From positions 1 to 64,000 of the forward strand of contig JAJACP010000006.1 of assembly GCA_022601445.1 (NCBI GenBank): DNA of 64,000 nucleotides, read 5' to 3'. Made by a program: the position numbers and the translations under genes. Each line of letters begins with the position of its first letter. Position 1 is the first letter of the stretch. The notes under the pieces were generated by a model, which had not been told where the DNA came from, searched no databases, and saw only the letters and a program-made list of their open reading frames with translations. The stretch comes from Chlamydiales bacterium (GTDB lineage: Bacteria; Chlamydiota; Chlamydiia; Chlamydiales; JAAKFR01). Of this stretch, positions 34,739 through 42,844 are shown piece by piece.

Positions 34739-37700
34739 ATGGAAAAACGGAAACGGTGGCAGCTCTTTTTCATCTTAGCGGTTGTACTTCTAGCAGTTTA
34801 CAACATTCTTCCAACAGTTTTTTACTACTCAAAGCCGCTCAAAAAACCGATTGGCCCAAAAGAGGCCCAAAATGTCTCTCTGGGAATCGTTGAGCGCGTC
34901 AACAGCCTAGAAGACTTCACCCTCTCTTGGTTAAAAGCCCAAAGTAAAAATTTAGGCCTTAAGCCTAAAGAAATTAGCTTAGATACCAAAGATCCAAAGC
35001 TGGCTAAAGTCGTCTTTAAAAAGCCCGAAGAGGCCGCTTTTTTTGCCCAGACCCTTAATCGAGCCGGCTCTCTCATTCCCTTTGTGCCTGCACAACTCTC
35101 CCCTACTCCTACTTCAGAAGGAGAGACAACCGTTGTGGTTCAAAGACGCATTGGCGTCCATCTCGACCCAAGTCAAGTGAGTACCTACTTTAGTTATGTC
35201 CCTAAAACGACTGAGGAGGGCTCCGTTTCTTCTGAATATCAAAAACTCATTCATGATCGCGCAGCTTCCCTTGCCGTTGGCTTCGGAGGAGAAAGTGAAC
35301 CAGGGCGCATTCTCGCTGAAATCGCTGCTGGAGAAGGTAATGACGAAGAGGTCATCCGCCTTGCCCGCAGTATTGTAGAGTACGAGACTGCTTTTGACGA
35401 TCAAAGTCCCATTACAGAGAGATATTTCGCCAGCTTCACCCAAACAGCAGCAACGGGTAAAGGCAATCTAGTCCAAAAATTTGTGGCAAAATTGGAAAAT
35501 GTAAGCCAAAAGCTCGGATCAACTGTCTCAAAAATGAAAGAGGAACAGAAACAACTGCAAGAAGAGGGGAAATTCCTTGATTCTGTTCAACAACAACGCC
35601 TTGAGGTACTCAACAGTCAAAAAAATATTGTCGACTCAGCCACGACCATTGTGCGGCGTAACAGCACTCTTTTCGAAAAAGGAGCGGCTCCTCTTACGGA
35701 AGAAGAGCTATTAAAAACTCTGTCCGCATCTCCTGTTCCAGACGAAAAGATACAATCGATTCCAATTGGCCAGCGCAACGCGTTTATCAGCAGCGTGGAA
35801 ATTGACTGGAGTAAAGACCTGCTCAACATCCAGCTCCACCCTGAGGTCGAAGCCATCCGCGATCAAGATACCCATACTGAAATTGATGCGATTAGACAAG
35901 AGAAGCTCAACCAGCTCCTTTTTAATGAAATTGCGCTGGCATCGCGCAAAGCAGATGAGACGATCACTCCCTCGCTGACGAGTTTTGTTGTGTCTCTGAA
36001 TGGACTCACAAACAGCTCAAGCTTACTAACGCTAGATATCGGTGCCATTGCCCAGATGCAATCGGAAACGCTTGCTCAGTTGATTCAAAATAATTGGCAG
36101 CCAAGTGAGGGAGAGCTATCTGCGCAGAACTATCCGCTCTACAGCTACAGCGATTTTGAAAAACTTCCTGCTCAAGATAAAAAGCTCGGTATGGTCATCT
36201 ATGCACCGGCAATGGAAGAAGAGAGGGAAAGCGGATTCCGCACTAGTTCGCTCTATGTGATCGCGCGCGGCCTCAATACGGTACGTCAAAAGTACCAAAG
36301 CCTACCTGATAGCGCTGAAAAAACCGCGTTTGAAAGGGAATTTCACGCGCTGCAAGAGTTAATGCGGCAAAACGGCTTTATCTCCTATTCTGGCGCCTCT
36401 TCTAACTTGCCTACCTCCTACAAGGATGACTTTATCTTTGAGCTCGACGACTACTACTCTTATCTTTTGGCCGCAACGCGTGAAGATTTCTCTGTGAAGG
36501 GAAGTAAGCAGTACGCCGTGCTTGAGTTTACAGACGTGGAGCAGCGCATTTTAACGCTGAATAAAATTGAGACCCGCATCCACGAGGACTTAGTCAAGTG
36601 GCGAGACGAACACAGGCAAGCCCTAGTCGCCGTCAGCCCACAAGCCAAGTATGATGTGCCTGCACCTACAAAAAACGTTCTGCTCGACAACTGGAAACTC
36701 AGCTTTGTGAAGTACTTCCGTGGTGATGAGCGGAAAATCCTTAAGTGGGGGTTAGATCTCTCTGGCGGGAAAACGGTGCGTATTGGTCTACGCGATCAAG
36801 GTGGACAAGCCATTACCGATGAAGCTGATCTTAAGCAAGCGGTTAACGAGCTCTATGGACGTGTCAATAAACTGGGAGTTTCAGAAGTGGGAATCCGCAC
36901 TGAGGGATCGACCATTGTTCTCGATTTTCCCGGCTCTCAAGGCTTGACTGCTGCTGATTTGATTCAAGCCTCCTCCATGCAGTTCCATGTTGTGAATGAA
37001 AAGTTCACCGCAAGTAATCCCACTCTTGCAGAAGCGGTCAACACCTTCTTAGAAGAAGTGTGGAATGAAGCGGTTATTACCAGCCGTACTGACCCAGCAA
37101 GCCTCAATGAAATTGCCTGGCAGCACCTGGGAGGAGATCCTGAAAATCCAGGAGAGTTTCACCCTCTTACAAGCCACTCTAAGCTTCTTTATGAAAATGG
37201 ACTCCGCTTCGCGGGTCCCAAAGCCTCCCCTAGCTCGAGTGCATTTGATGATGGGTACTCAGCCGTTTCGCTCTTCCGTGGCACAGATTTTGCCGACTGG
37301 CAGGGGCAGACCTACCCGCTTTTGATCGTGTTTCGTAACTTTGCTCTTGAAGGAGCGAATCTGGAAAATGTTCAAACTGGCTACGACGCCTCTGAAGGAA
37401 ACACGCTCTATTTTGGAGTGAAAGGCGCTTACCTCAGCCGAACTGGGGAAAAAGTGAACCCCCGCGACGACTTCTATGCGTGGACCTCGCAGTTTTCTGA
37501 AGAAAAGATAGGCGGCACTCCTAAAGAGACCTTCTCTCAAGGCAGAGGATGGCGCATGGCAGTTGTGCTTAACGGAACAATCATCAGCGCCCCTACGCTC
37601 AACTCACCTCTACGCGACAGCGCACGCATCACCGGTCACTTTTCACAAAGAGAGATCAATCAACTCGCTGCCGATCTCAAGGCAGGATCGTTGAGCTTCA

Positions 37701-39280
37701 CTCCACGCATTCTATCGGAAGAAAATGTGAGCCCAGATCTTGGAAAAGAACAGCGGATGCAGGGAATCTTAGCCGCAGCTCTTGGGCTCTGCTTGGTGTT
37801 TGTCGTGATGATTAGCTACTATCGCTTCAGCGGGATTGTCGCCAGTGGAGCGGTTGTCTTCAACCTCATCATTATTTGGGCCGTCTTGCAAAACCTAGGA
37901 GCTGCAATGACTCTCCCCGGTATTGCAGGGATCATCTTGGCCATTGGAATGTCTGTGGACGCTAACGTCCTGGTCTTTGAACGAATCCGGGAGGAGTTTG
38001 CCATCTGCAAGCGACTCCCCTCAGCAGTTGCTGCTGGTTACCGCAAAGCGTTTACTGCCATTGTGGACTCCAACCTCACCACGATTATTGCCGCCGTGAT
38101 TTTGCTGAACTTTGATTCGGGACCTGTTAAAGGGTTTGCGCTTACCTTGATCATCGGAATCGTCTCTTCGATGTTCACAGCGCTTTTTGTGACCCGTTTC
38201 TTCTTTGCGGGCTGGGTACAAAACCCTAAACATAAAGTACTCAAAATGGCTCACCTATTTGGTGAAACCAAAATCAACTTCTTGAGTAAAGCCAAGCTCG
38301 CTTTCACGATCTCAGCCATTTTGATTGTGATCGGCGGCTTTTTCTTAGTCAAAGAGCGAGATAATATCTTCGGTATGGACTTTACCGGTGGCTATGCTCT
38401 GACGCTTGATCTCAAAGAGCAGCAAGACACCAACTACCGGCTTGTTGCAGAAGATTCGCTAGAAAAAGCGGGCGCCAGTGCCAGCGACTTCCACATTCAA
38501 GAGCTCAACAAGCCCAACCAGCTACGTATTCAGCTGGGTGTGAGCATGGAACAAGAAGGAAAGCCTTTCTACCAGATTGAGGAGAAAGGCTCTGTTGAGA
38601 AGACTCTCTTCCCCTACCAAAACTATCCTCGTATTGTGTGGATTGTGGATGCTCTCGAACGAGGAGGGCTTCAGGTCAATCCAGCCTCTCTGCCTGAGCT
38701 CAATGCCTATTGGACCGAGATGAGCGGGCAGCTCTCTGAAACCATGCGCAATCAAGCTCTTTTGGGCTTAGGCATTGCCCTCCTTTGTATTTTGATCTAC
38801 ATTACCTTCCGTTTTGAGTTCAAATATGCAATCAGCGCAACTTTAGCCCTTGCCCATGATCTCTTGATTTCTTTGGGCTTACTGGCACTACTCCACTTGT
38901 TCTACGATGGAATCCAAATTGACCTTCAGGTCATCGCTGCTTTGATGACCATTGTCGGCTACTCCTTGAACGATACGATCATTATCTTTGACCGTATTCG
39001 CGAGGATATCCGTGTCATGCGCAAGGTTTCGTTCCCTGAAATTGTCAACCATGCACTCAACGCGACATTGAGTCGTACGGTGATGACTTCAGGAACAACG
39101 CTTGTTGTGCTGCTTGCACTTGTCCTTTTTGGTGGCGGATCGATTTTCAACTTCGCTCTGATTATGACAATGGGTGTTGCCATTGGGACTCTCTCTTCCC
39201 TTTATATTGCAGCACCTTTGCTACTCTATTTCCAAAAACGAGAAGACAGTAAGGAAACGACTTCTCCTAACAAAGCTTAA
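34739..39280 (+). CDS. secDF: fused SecDF protein-export membrane protein
   Basis: A 1513-residue fusion of SecD and SecF, which uses the proton gradient to pull secreted proteins through SecYEG. One N-terminal membrane helix (about 10-28) is followed by a periplasmic part of roughly 970 residues, far longer than in E. coli SecD. LKWGLDLSGGKTVRIGL (about 668) marks the usual SecD start region; the first 640 residues are an additional, partly coiled-coil extension typical of chlamydial SecDF. Then a five- or six-helix bundle with IGMSVDANVLVFERIREE, and the SecF half with FGMDFTGG (about 1211) and NDTIIIFDRIREDIR. Confidence 0.95.
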   Translation: MEKRKRWQLFFILAVVLLAVYNILPTVFYYSKPLKKPIGPKEAQNVSLGIVERVNSLEDFTLSWLKAQSKNLGLKPKEISLDTKDPKLAKVVFKKPEEAAFFAQTLNRAGSLIPFVPAQLSPTPTSEGETTVVVQRRIGVHLDPSQVSTYFSYVPKTTEEGSVSSEYQKLIHDRAASLAVGFGGESEPGRILAEIAAGEGNDEEVIRLARSIVEYETAFDDQSPITERYFASFTQTAATGKGNLVQKFVAKLENVSQKLGSTVSKMKEEQKQLQEEGKFLDSVQQQRLEVLNSQKNIVDSATTIVRRNSTLFEKGAAPLTEEELLKTLSASPVPDEKIQSIPIGQRNAFISSVEIDWSKDLLNIQLHPEVEAIRDQDTHTEIDAIRQEKLNQLLFNEIALASRKADETITPSLTSFVVSLNGLTNSSSLLTLDIGAIAQMQSETLAQLIQNNWQPSEGELSAQNYPLYSYSDFEKLPAQDKKLGMVIYAPAMEEERESGFRTSSLYVIARGLNTVRQKYQSLPDSAEKTAFEREFHALQELMRQNGFISYSGASSNLPTSYKDDFIFELDDYYSYLLAATREDFSVKGSKQYAVLEFTDVEQRILTLNKIETRIHEDLVKWRDEHRQALVAVSPQAKYDVPAPTKNVLLDNWKLSFVKYFRGDERKILKWGLDLSGGKTVRIGLRDQGGQAITDEADLKQAVNELYGRVNKLGVSEVGIRTEGSTIVLDFPGSQGLTAADLIQASSMQFHVVNEKFTASNPTLAEAVNTFLEEVWNEAVITSRTDPASLNEIAWQHLGGDPENPGEFHPLTSHSKLLYENGLRFAGPKASPSSSAFDDGYSAVSLFRGTDFADWQGQTYPLLIVFRNFALEGANLENVQTGYDASEGNTLYFGVKGAYLSRTGEKVNPRDDFYAWTSQFSEEKIGGTPKETFSQGRGWRMAVVLNGTIISAPTLNSPLRDSARITGHFSQREINQLAADLKAGSLSFTPRILSEENVSPDLGKEQRMQGILAAALGLCLVFVVMISYYRFSGIVASGAVVFNLIIIWAVLQNLGAAMTLPGIAGIILAIGMSVDANVLVFERIREEFAICKRLPSAVAAGYRKAFTAIVDSNLTTIIAAVILLNFDSGPVKGFALTLIIGIVSSMFTALFVTRFFFAGWVQNPKHKVLKMAHLFGETKINFLSKAKLAFTISAILIVIGGFFLVKERDNIFGMDFTGGYALTLDLKEQQDTNYRLVAEDSLEKAGASASDFHIQELNKPNQLRIQLGVSMEQEGKPFYQIEEKGSVEKTLFPYQNYPRIVWIVDALERGGLQVNPASLPELNAYWTEMSGQLSETMRNQALLGLGIALLCILIYITFRFEFKYAISATLALAHDLLISLGLLALLHLFYDGIQIDLQVIAALMTIVGYSLNDTIIIFDRIREDIRVMRKVSFPEIVNHALNATLSRTVMTSGTTLVVLLALVLFGGGSIFNFALIMTMGVAIGTLSSLYIAAPLLLYFQKREDSKETTSPNKA

Positions 39281-39343
39281 ATTCTCACCTTTTTGAAGGA
39301 CGGAGAAAATGAAAAAGAGTGGCCAACAGTGAGGTTGCTTGCT

Positions 39344-39375
39344 ATTATGGCGCATTAGGCTCTTTGTGCCATAAT
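39344..39375. promoter_or_regulatory. inverted repeat upstream of recJ
   Basis: ATTATGGCGCA (39344-39354) and TTGTGCCATAAT (39364-39375) form near-perfect 10-11 bp arms around a 9-bp centre, 28 bp before the recJ start. It may be an operator or a terminator-like hairpin for secDF; there is no T run. Confidence 0.45.
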
Positions 39376-39403
39376 GTGGAGCCACGATTGACATGAGATA
39401 ATA

Positions 39404-41134
39404 ATGAATACGACAAGCGAACCGATTTGGATCTATCCAAAGGAAGACTCTTCCTGGCTAGATCAAATCACCAAAGAATTCAGGATTCACCCGATAACAG
39501 CTCAAATTCTTGTTTCGCGCGGCTTCACCACGCCCGATGCTATTCATCAATTTCTCTATAGTAAGCTTCCCGATCTTCACGACCCAAAAAAATTTCTCGA
39601 CATGCCCAAAGCCGTCAGCAGGATCGTGCGTGCGATCAAAAAAGAAGAGGGCATTTTAATCTACGGCGACAATGACGTCGATGGCATGACCGGCACAGCC
39701 CTCCTTGCTGACTTTTTAAAAAGAGTGGGAGGCAAAGTTTTTTATTACGTCTCCAATCCCAATACGCAGCGTGAAGGGCTGTTTTTAGATGCGCTTGAGT
39801 ATGCTAAAGAGCATCAGTGTAAGCTGATGATCACAGTAGACTGTGGAATCACCGCCTCAAAGGAAGTGCAAAAGATTGTTAGTGAAGGTGTTGATGTAAT
39901 CATCACCGACCACCACGAACCCACCGACAAAATCCCCAACTGCGTTGCCACTTTGAATCCTAAGCTGCTCAACCAGACCTATCCGAATCGTGAGTTAACG
40001 GGAGTGGGTGTTGCCTTTAAGCTCGCTCACGCTTTGACCAATTATCTTGTCTCCAAAGAAGAGATCTCCCCTAAGAAAATCGATCTTAAGATCTTTCTTG
40101 ATCTCGTGGCGCTTGGCACCATTGCCGACATGGGTGTGCTACTTGATGAAAATCGCATTTTGGTTCGCTACGGACTCAAACAGCTCCAGAAAACCAAGCG
40201 TCTTGGCCTAATTAAACTCTTTCAAGTTTGTGGTTTAGAGAGAAACGATCTCAATGCTGTCGATATTGCTTCTAAAATTGCTCCTCGAATGAACAGCTTA
40301 GGACGCGTAGCCGATCCGACCAAAGGAGTCGAGCTTCTTTTAGTCCGTGACGACAAAAAAGCAGAAGAGTTAGCTAATGAGCTCGATTTGTTTAACATAG
40401 AGCGGCAGAAAATTGAGCAGATTGTCTCAGCAGATGTTGAACGTCTTTTAGAAGAAACCCCCAAGATCTTGGACAATAAAGCGATTGTTTTGAGTTCCGA
40501 GAAGTGGCATCCAGGAGTGATCCCGATCATCTCTGCGCGCATTGCTAAGCAGTACAACAGGCCAACGGTCATCATTGCGATCGACAACGGAGTGGGTAAG
40601 GGATCCATCCGGACCATCCGCGAGTTTCCTCTTCTTCCAGCCCTGAAAAAGTGTGGAGACCTTTTTCTCAACTACGGTGGGCATGATTATGCAGCTGGTC
40701 TTACGATTAAACAAGAGAATATCGATCGCTTTATCAAGCGTTTTGTCCATGCAGCCAATTCCTCTCTTCGTGAGCAAGACATCCAGTATAAGCTTTATAT
40801 TGATGCAAAGGCCAATTTTGATGAGTTGACCTATGATCTTCTTGCCTCTTTAGAGCTCTTTGAACCTTACGGTAATGAGAACTACCAACCGATCATGTAT
40901 TGCGAGGCGAAGCAGGCGTGGCCCCCTAAGGTGATCGGCGGCTCGCATCTCAAGCTCTATTTGGAGCAGGATGACCGGATGTTAGAGGGAATTGCTTTTG
41001 GGATGGCTGAGAAACGCAATCTGCTTAGAAGAAAAGGTTTGCAGCTAAAAATTGCCTATACTCCCCAAGTCAATCGTTTCCACAACAAGAGCAGTATACA
41101 GCTTCTCATCCGCGACTTCCAAATACTAGATTAG
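39404..41134 (+). CDS. recJ: single-stranded-DNA-specific exonuclease RecJ
   Basis: A 576-residue DHH-family 5'-3' exonuclease for recombination and mismatch repair. The metal-binding motifs are intact: GDNDVDGMTGTALL (motif I), VDCGIT, ITDHHEP (DHH), and NYGGHDYAAGLTI in the DHHA1 domain. The C-terminal OB-like domain spans about 460-576. Length is normal. Followed by a repeat-rich gap. Confidence 0.95.
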   Translation: MNTTSEPIWIYPKEDSSWLDQITKEFRIHPITAQILVSRGFTTPDAIHQFLYSKLPDLHDPKKFLDMPKAVSRIVRAIKKEEGILIYGDNDVDGMTGTALLADFLKRVGGKVFYYVSNPNTQREGLFLDALEYAKEHQCKLMITVDCGITASKEVQKIVSEGVDVIITDHHEPTDKIPNCVATLNPKLLNQTYPNRELTGVGVAFKLAHALTNYLVSKEEISPKKIDLKIFLDLVALGTIADMGVLLDENRILVRYGLKQLQKTKRLGLIKLFQVCGLERNDLNAVDIASKIAPRMNSLGRVADPTKGVELLLVRDDKKAEELANELDLFNIERQKIEQIVSADVERLLEETPKILDNKAIVLSSEKWHPGVIPIISARIAKQYNRPTVIIAIDNGVGKGSIRTIREFPLLPALKKCGDLFLNYGGHDYAAGLTIKQENIDRFIKRFVHAANSSLREQDIQYKLYIDAKANFDELTYDLLASLELFEPYGNENYQPIMYCEAKQAWPPKVIGGSHLKLYLEQDDRMLEGIAFGMAEKRNLLRRKGLQLKIAYTPQVNRFHNKSSIQLLIRDFQILD

Positions 41135-41160
41135 CAGAAAAGCGTGGTAGACTTTTTGAT

Positions 41161-41246
41161 GCTTTTTCCTTCATTCGGCTGATCTCTCGCTCGCCGTATC
41201 ACCTATACTGTCTTCGCTCGAGATCAACCCACTGAAGAAAAAATTC
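41161..41246. repeat. hairpin repeat, copy B
   Basis: Inverted-orientation copy of the element at 21095. Outer arms GCTTTTTCCTTCA (41161-41173) and TGAAGAAAAAATTC (41233-41246) are complementary with few mismatches. The minus strand reads TTGATCTCGAGCGAAGACAG then TATAGGTGATACGGCGAGCG, closely matching copy A. It directly follows recJ. Confidence 0.7.
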
Positions 41247-41268
41247 CAAAAAGGTCTCTGGTTCCACC

Positions 41269-41535
41269 TTAGATGTATAGTTCGGTTAGCTGGAAAGAGT
41301 CTCCGTCAAATAGCTCCAAGTCACTTAACTTCAAATGAGGAATCACTAGAAGAGCCATAAAGGATAATGTCATAAAAGGATGGGTAAGAGAGCAGCCCAA
41401 TAATTTTGCCTGGTCCCCTAGTTCTTTATAGTGCGCTGCAACGACATTTCCTTCTTGGTCTGACATGAGACCCGCAATCGGAAAGGGCAAGCAGTCTTGG
41501 GAATTCGCATCCACAACAGACAGTCCACGTCAGAA
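41269..41535 (-). pseudogene. C-terminal relic of adenine deaminase
   Basis: An 81-codon open stretch (to 41514, plus a few upstream codons SVVDANS) resembles the last part of bacterial adenine deaminase (AdeC): LPFPIAGLMSD, LKELG-like spacing, GCSLTHPFMTLSFMALLVIP and LKLSDLELFD. The stop codon is retained at 41269, but the rest of the roughly 550-residue enzyme is missing; the sequence further upstream is repeat C. Purine salvage was presumably lost here. Confidence reflects the good match of the final 80 residues. Confidence 0.65.
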
Positions 41536-41604
41536 GAAGCAGCCCCCAACAAGCTACTCACTTTCGAGCATTTTTTGCCGATTACGCAGTTAATCGGCAT
41601 CAAT

Positions 41605-41704
41605 GGCTGCTTATGGCAAAGAGCAAGCGTGGCAAGCGAGCGAAGGCAGTACACGTGGGTACGACGAGCGAGTGCGCTGCGGTTGCTCAAAGTCAGAAGC
41701 AGCC
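41605..41704. repeat. hairpin repeat, copy C (same core, different stem)
   Basis: Arms GGCTGCTT (41605-41612) and AAGCAGCC (41697-41704), inner arms GAGCAA (41621-41626) and TTGCTC (41683-41688). The core GAGCGAAGGCAGTACACGTG then GGTACGACGAGCGAG matches copies A and B, while the stem sequences differ and still pair. Confidence 0.65.
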
Positions 41705-41838
41705 CCGAGGGGGAGCGGGGGGCGATGAGCCCCCGACAAGCTACTCATTTCACCTGCGAAGCAAGGTGGATCCGAAAGCTTATTGGCACAAAGAACTCAA
41801 GCTAAACATGCTTGCTCTCCTTCTCTCCCTTCTTCTCA

Positions 41839-41870
41839 AAAAAAAACGCCCATAACAAAGTTATGGACGC
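41839..41870 (-). terminator. rho-independent terminator of euo
   Basis: Stem CCATAAC/GTTATGG with a 3-nt loop (41850-41866), extended by further pairs after one mismatch. The plus-strand A tract 41839-41846 gives a T run on the minus strand, 28 bp after the euo stop. Confidence 0.85.
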
Positions 41871-41897
41871 TACAAAAGAGCGAGCAACTAACCTACT

Positions 41898-42362
41898 TTA
41901 ACCAGCCTGCTGCTCAGCGCTCTTTTTTTCTAAATACTCCCGCTTATAACGGTTCAGCTCGTCGGTGTGAATGACCCAAGCCGCACCCTTGCGTGTCCCC
42001 TTGATCATCCCCGTACGCGTTGCATAATAAATCTTCTGAGCCGGAACCCCTAGTATCTTTGCAACTTGGTTCACTGAATAATACCCCTTTTCATTATCGA
42101 AAAGCAACTCTCCATCATACACAGACTTAGTACGCGAGTACTTGTTCCTGCGGTACTCCTCTAAATCCTTTAACTCAATTTCCCATCGAGTCTTCTTCGT
42201 CGCTTTTAACTTCTTTTGTTTGATCGCTACATAAATAGCCTGCCGAGTCACTTGATTGATCTTAGCAGCCTCTGTAATCGAAACGACCTTTCTCTCTTCC
42301 GTACTTTCAGAAGAACACGCTTCCGGAACAGCCGGAGCTTGCATCTCTTTGAAGCTTTCCAT
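41898..42362 (-). CDS. euo: EUO developmental DNA-binding repressor
   Basis: A 154-residue DNA-binding protein matching chlamydial EUO, an early-expressed repressor of late promoters. Two excisionase-like helix-turn-helix units are visible: SITEAAKINQVTRQAIYVAI (about 29-48) with following lysine-rich KQKKLKATKKTRW, and YYSVNQVAKILGVPAQKIYY (about 93-112). The SD is AGGGGG 8 bp before the ATG. It lies between recJ and a tsp gene, near its Chlamydia position next to gltX. A palindrome in its leader suggests autoregulation or repression by another factor. Confidence 0.9.
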   Translation of the reverse strand: MESFKEMQAPAVPEACSSESTEERKVVSITEAAKINQVTRQAIYVAIKQKKLKATKKTRWEIELKDLEEYRRNKYSRTKSVYDGELLFDNEKGYYSVNQVAKILGVPAQKIYYATRTGMIKGTRKGAAWVIHTDELNRYKREYLEKKSAEQQAG

Positions 42363-42478
42363 TTTTTTAACCCCCTAAGGTTTCATAGTTTTCACAATAA
42401 CTTGTGCTGAGGCGTGTCATGGTCCCTTATCTTAGTCGTTTCAACAGCTGATGCTCGTTAACACCCCGACTCTCTTAA

Positions 42479-42494
42479 ATTGACGTAAGTCAAT
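42479..42494. promoter_or_regulatory. palindromic operator candidate in the euo leader
   Basis: ATTGAC-GTAA-GTCAAT, perfect 6-bp arms. It lies about 10-25 bp downstream of the transcription start expected from the candidate euo promoter, a position suited to repression. Confidence 0.45.
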
Positions 42495-42509
42495 CTCTTT
42501 GAAGTATTT

Positions 42510-42539
42510 ATTATCTCTTAAAGGAGATTTTGTGATCAA
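42510..42539 (-). promoter_or_regulatory. candidate euo promoter
   Basis: On the minus strand TTGATC (42539-42534), 18-bp spacer and GATAAT (42515-42510), giving a leader of about 140 nt before the euo ATG at 42362. Confidence 0.45.
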
Positions 42540-42632
42540 GGATTTTTTTGCCTTTCTGTAAATTTCTTATCTGGAAACTCACCTTCAGATTAGTAAAAAA
42601 CCTCTCCACAAATTCTCTTTTCGTGTAATATT

Positions 42633-42658
42633 TTGATTAAGAATTGAATTCTAATCAA
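42633..42658. repeat. AT-rich inverted repeat between euo and tsp
   Basis: TTGATTAAGAAT (42633-42644) and ATTCTAATCAA (42648-42658) form nearly perfect arms around TGA. The remainder of the 42363-42844 gap is AT-rich with no convincing gene. Confidence 0.45.
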
Positions 42659-42844
42659 TCGTTTTCTTCTTTTTTATTTACTCTTTATACTTTCTTAATA
42701 CAATTACCAACTTTCCATAAAGATAGTAATACTTTAGGCCCGATCGATAGTGCATTTTTTTGAACTTTTTCCTTTATAAAATCTTAATTATAAGTAAAAT
42801 ATCTACTGGTAATAAATTTCACCAATCGGAATGATGAAGGTCTG

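Noticed and set aside
41497-41974. Three overlapping plus-strand frames in the recJ-euo gap
   Set aside because: They run through hairpin repeat C, the euo terminator and the antisense of euo and have no coding character.
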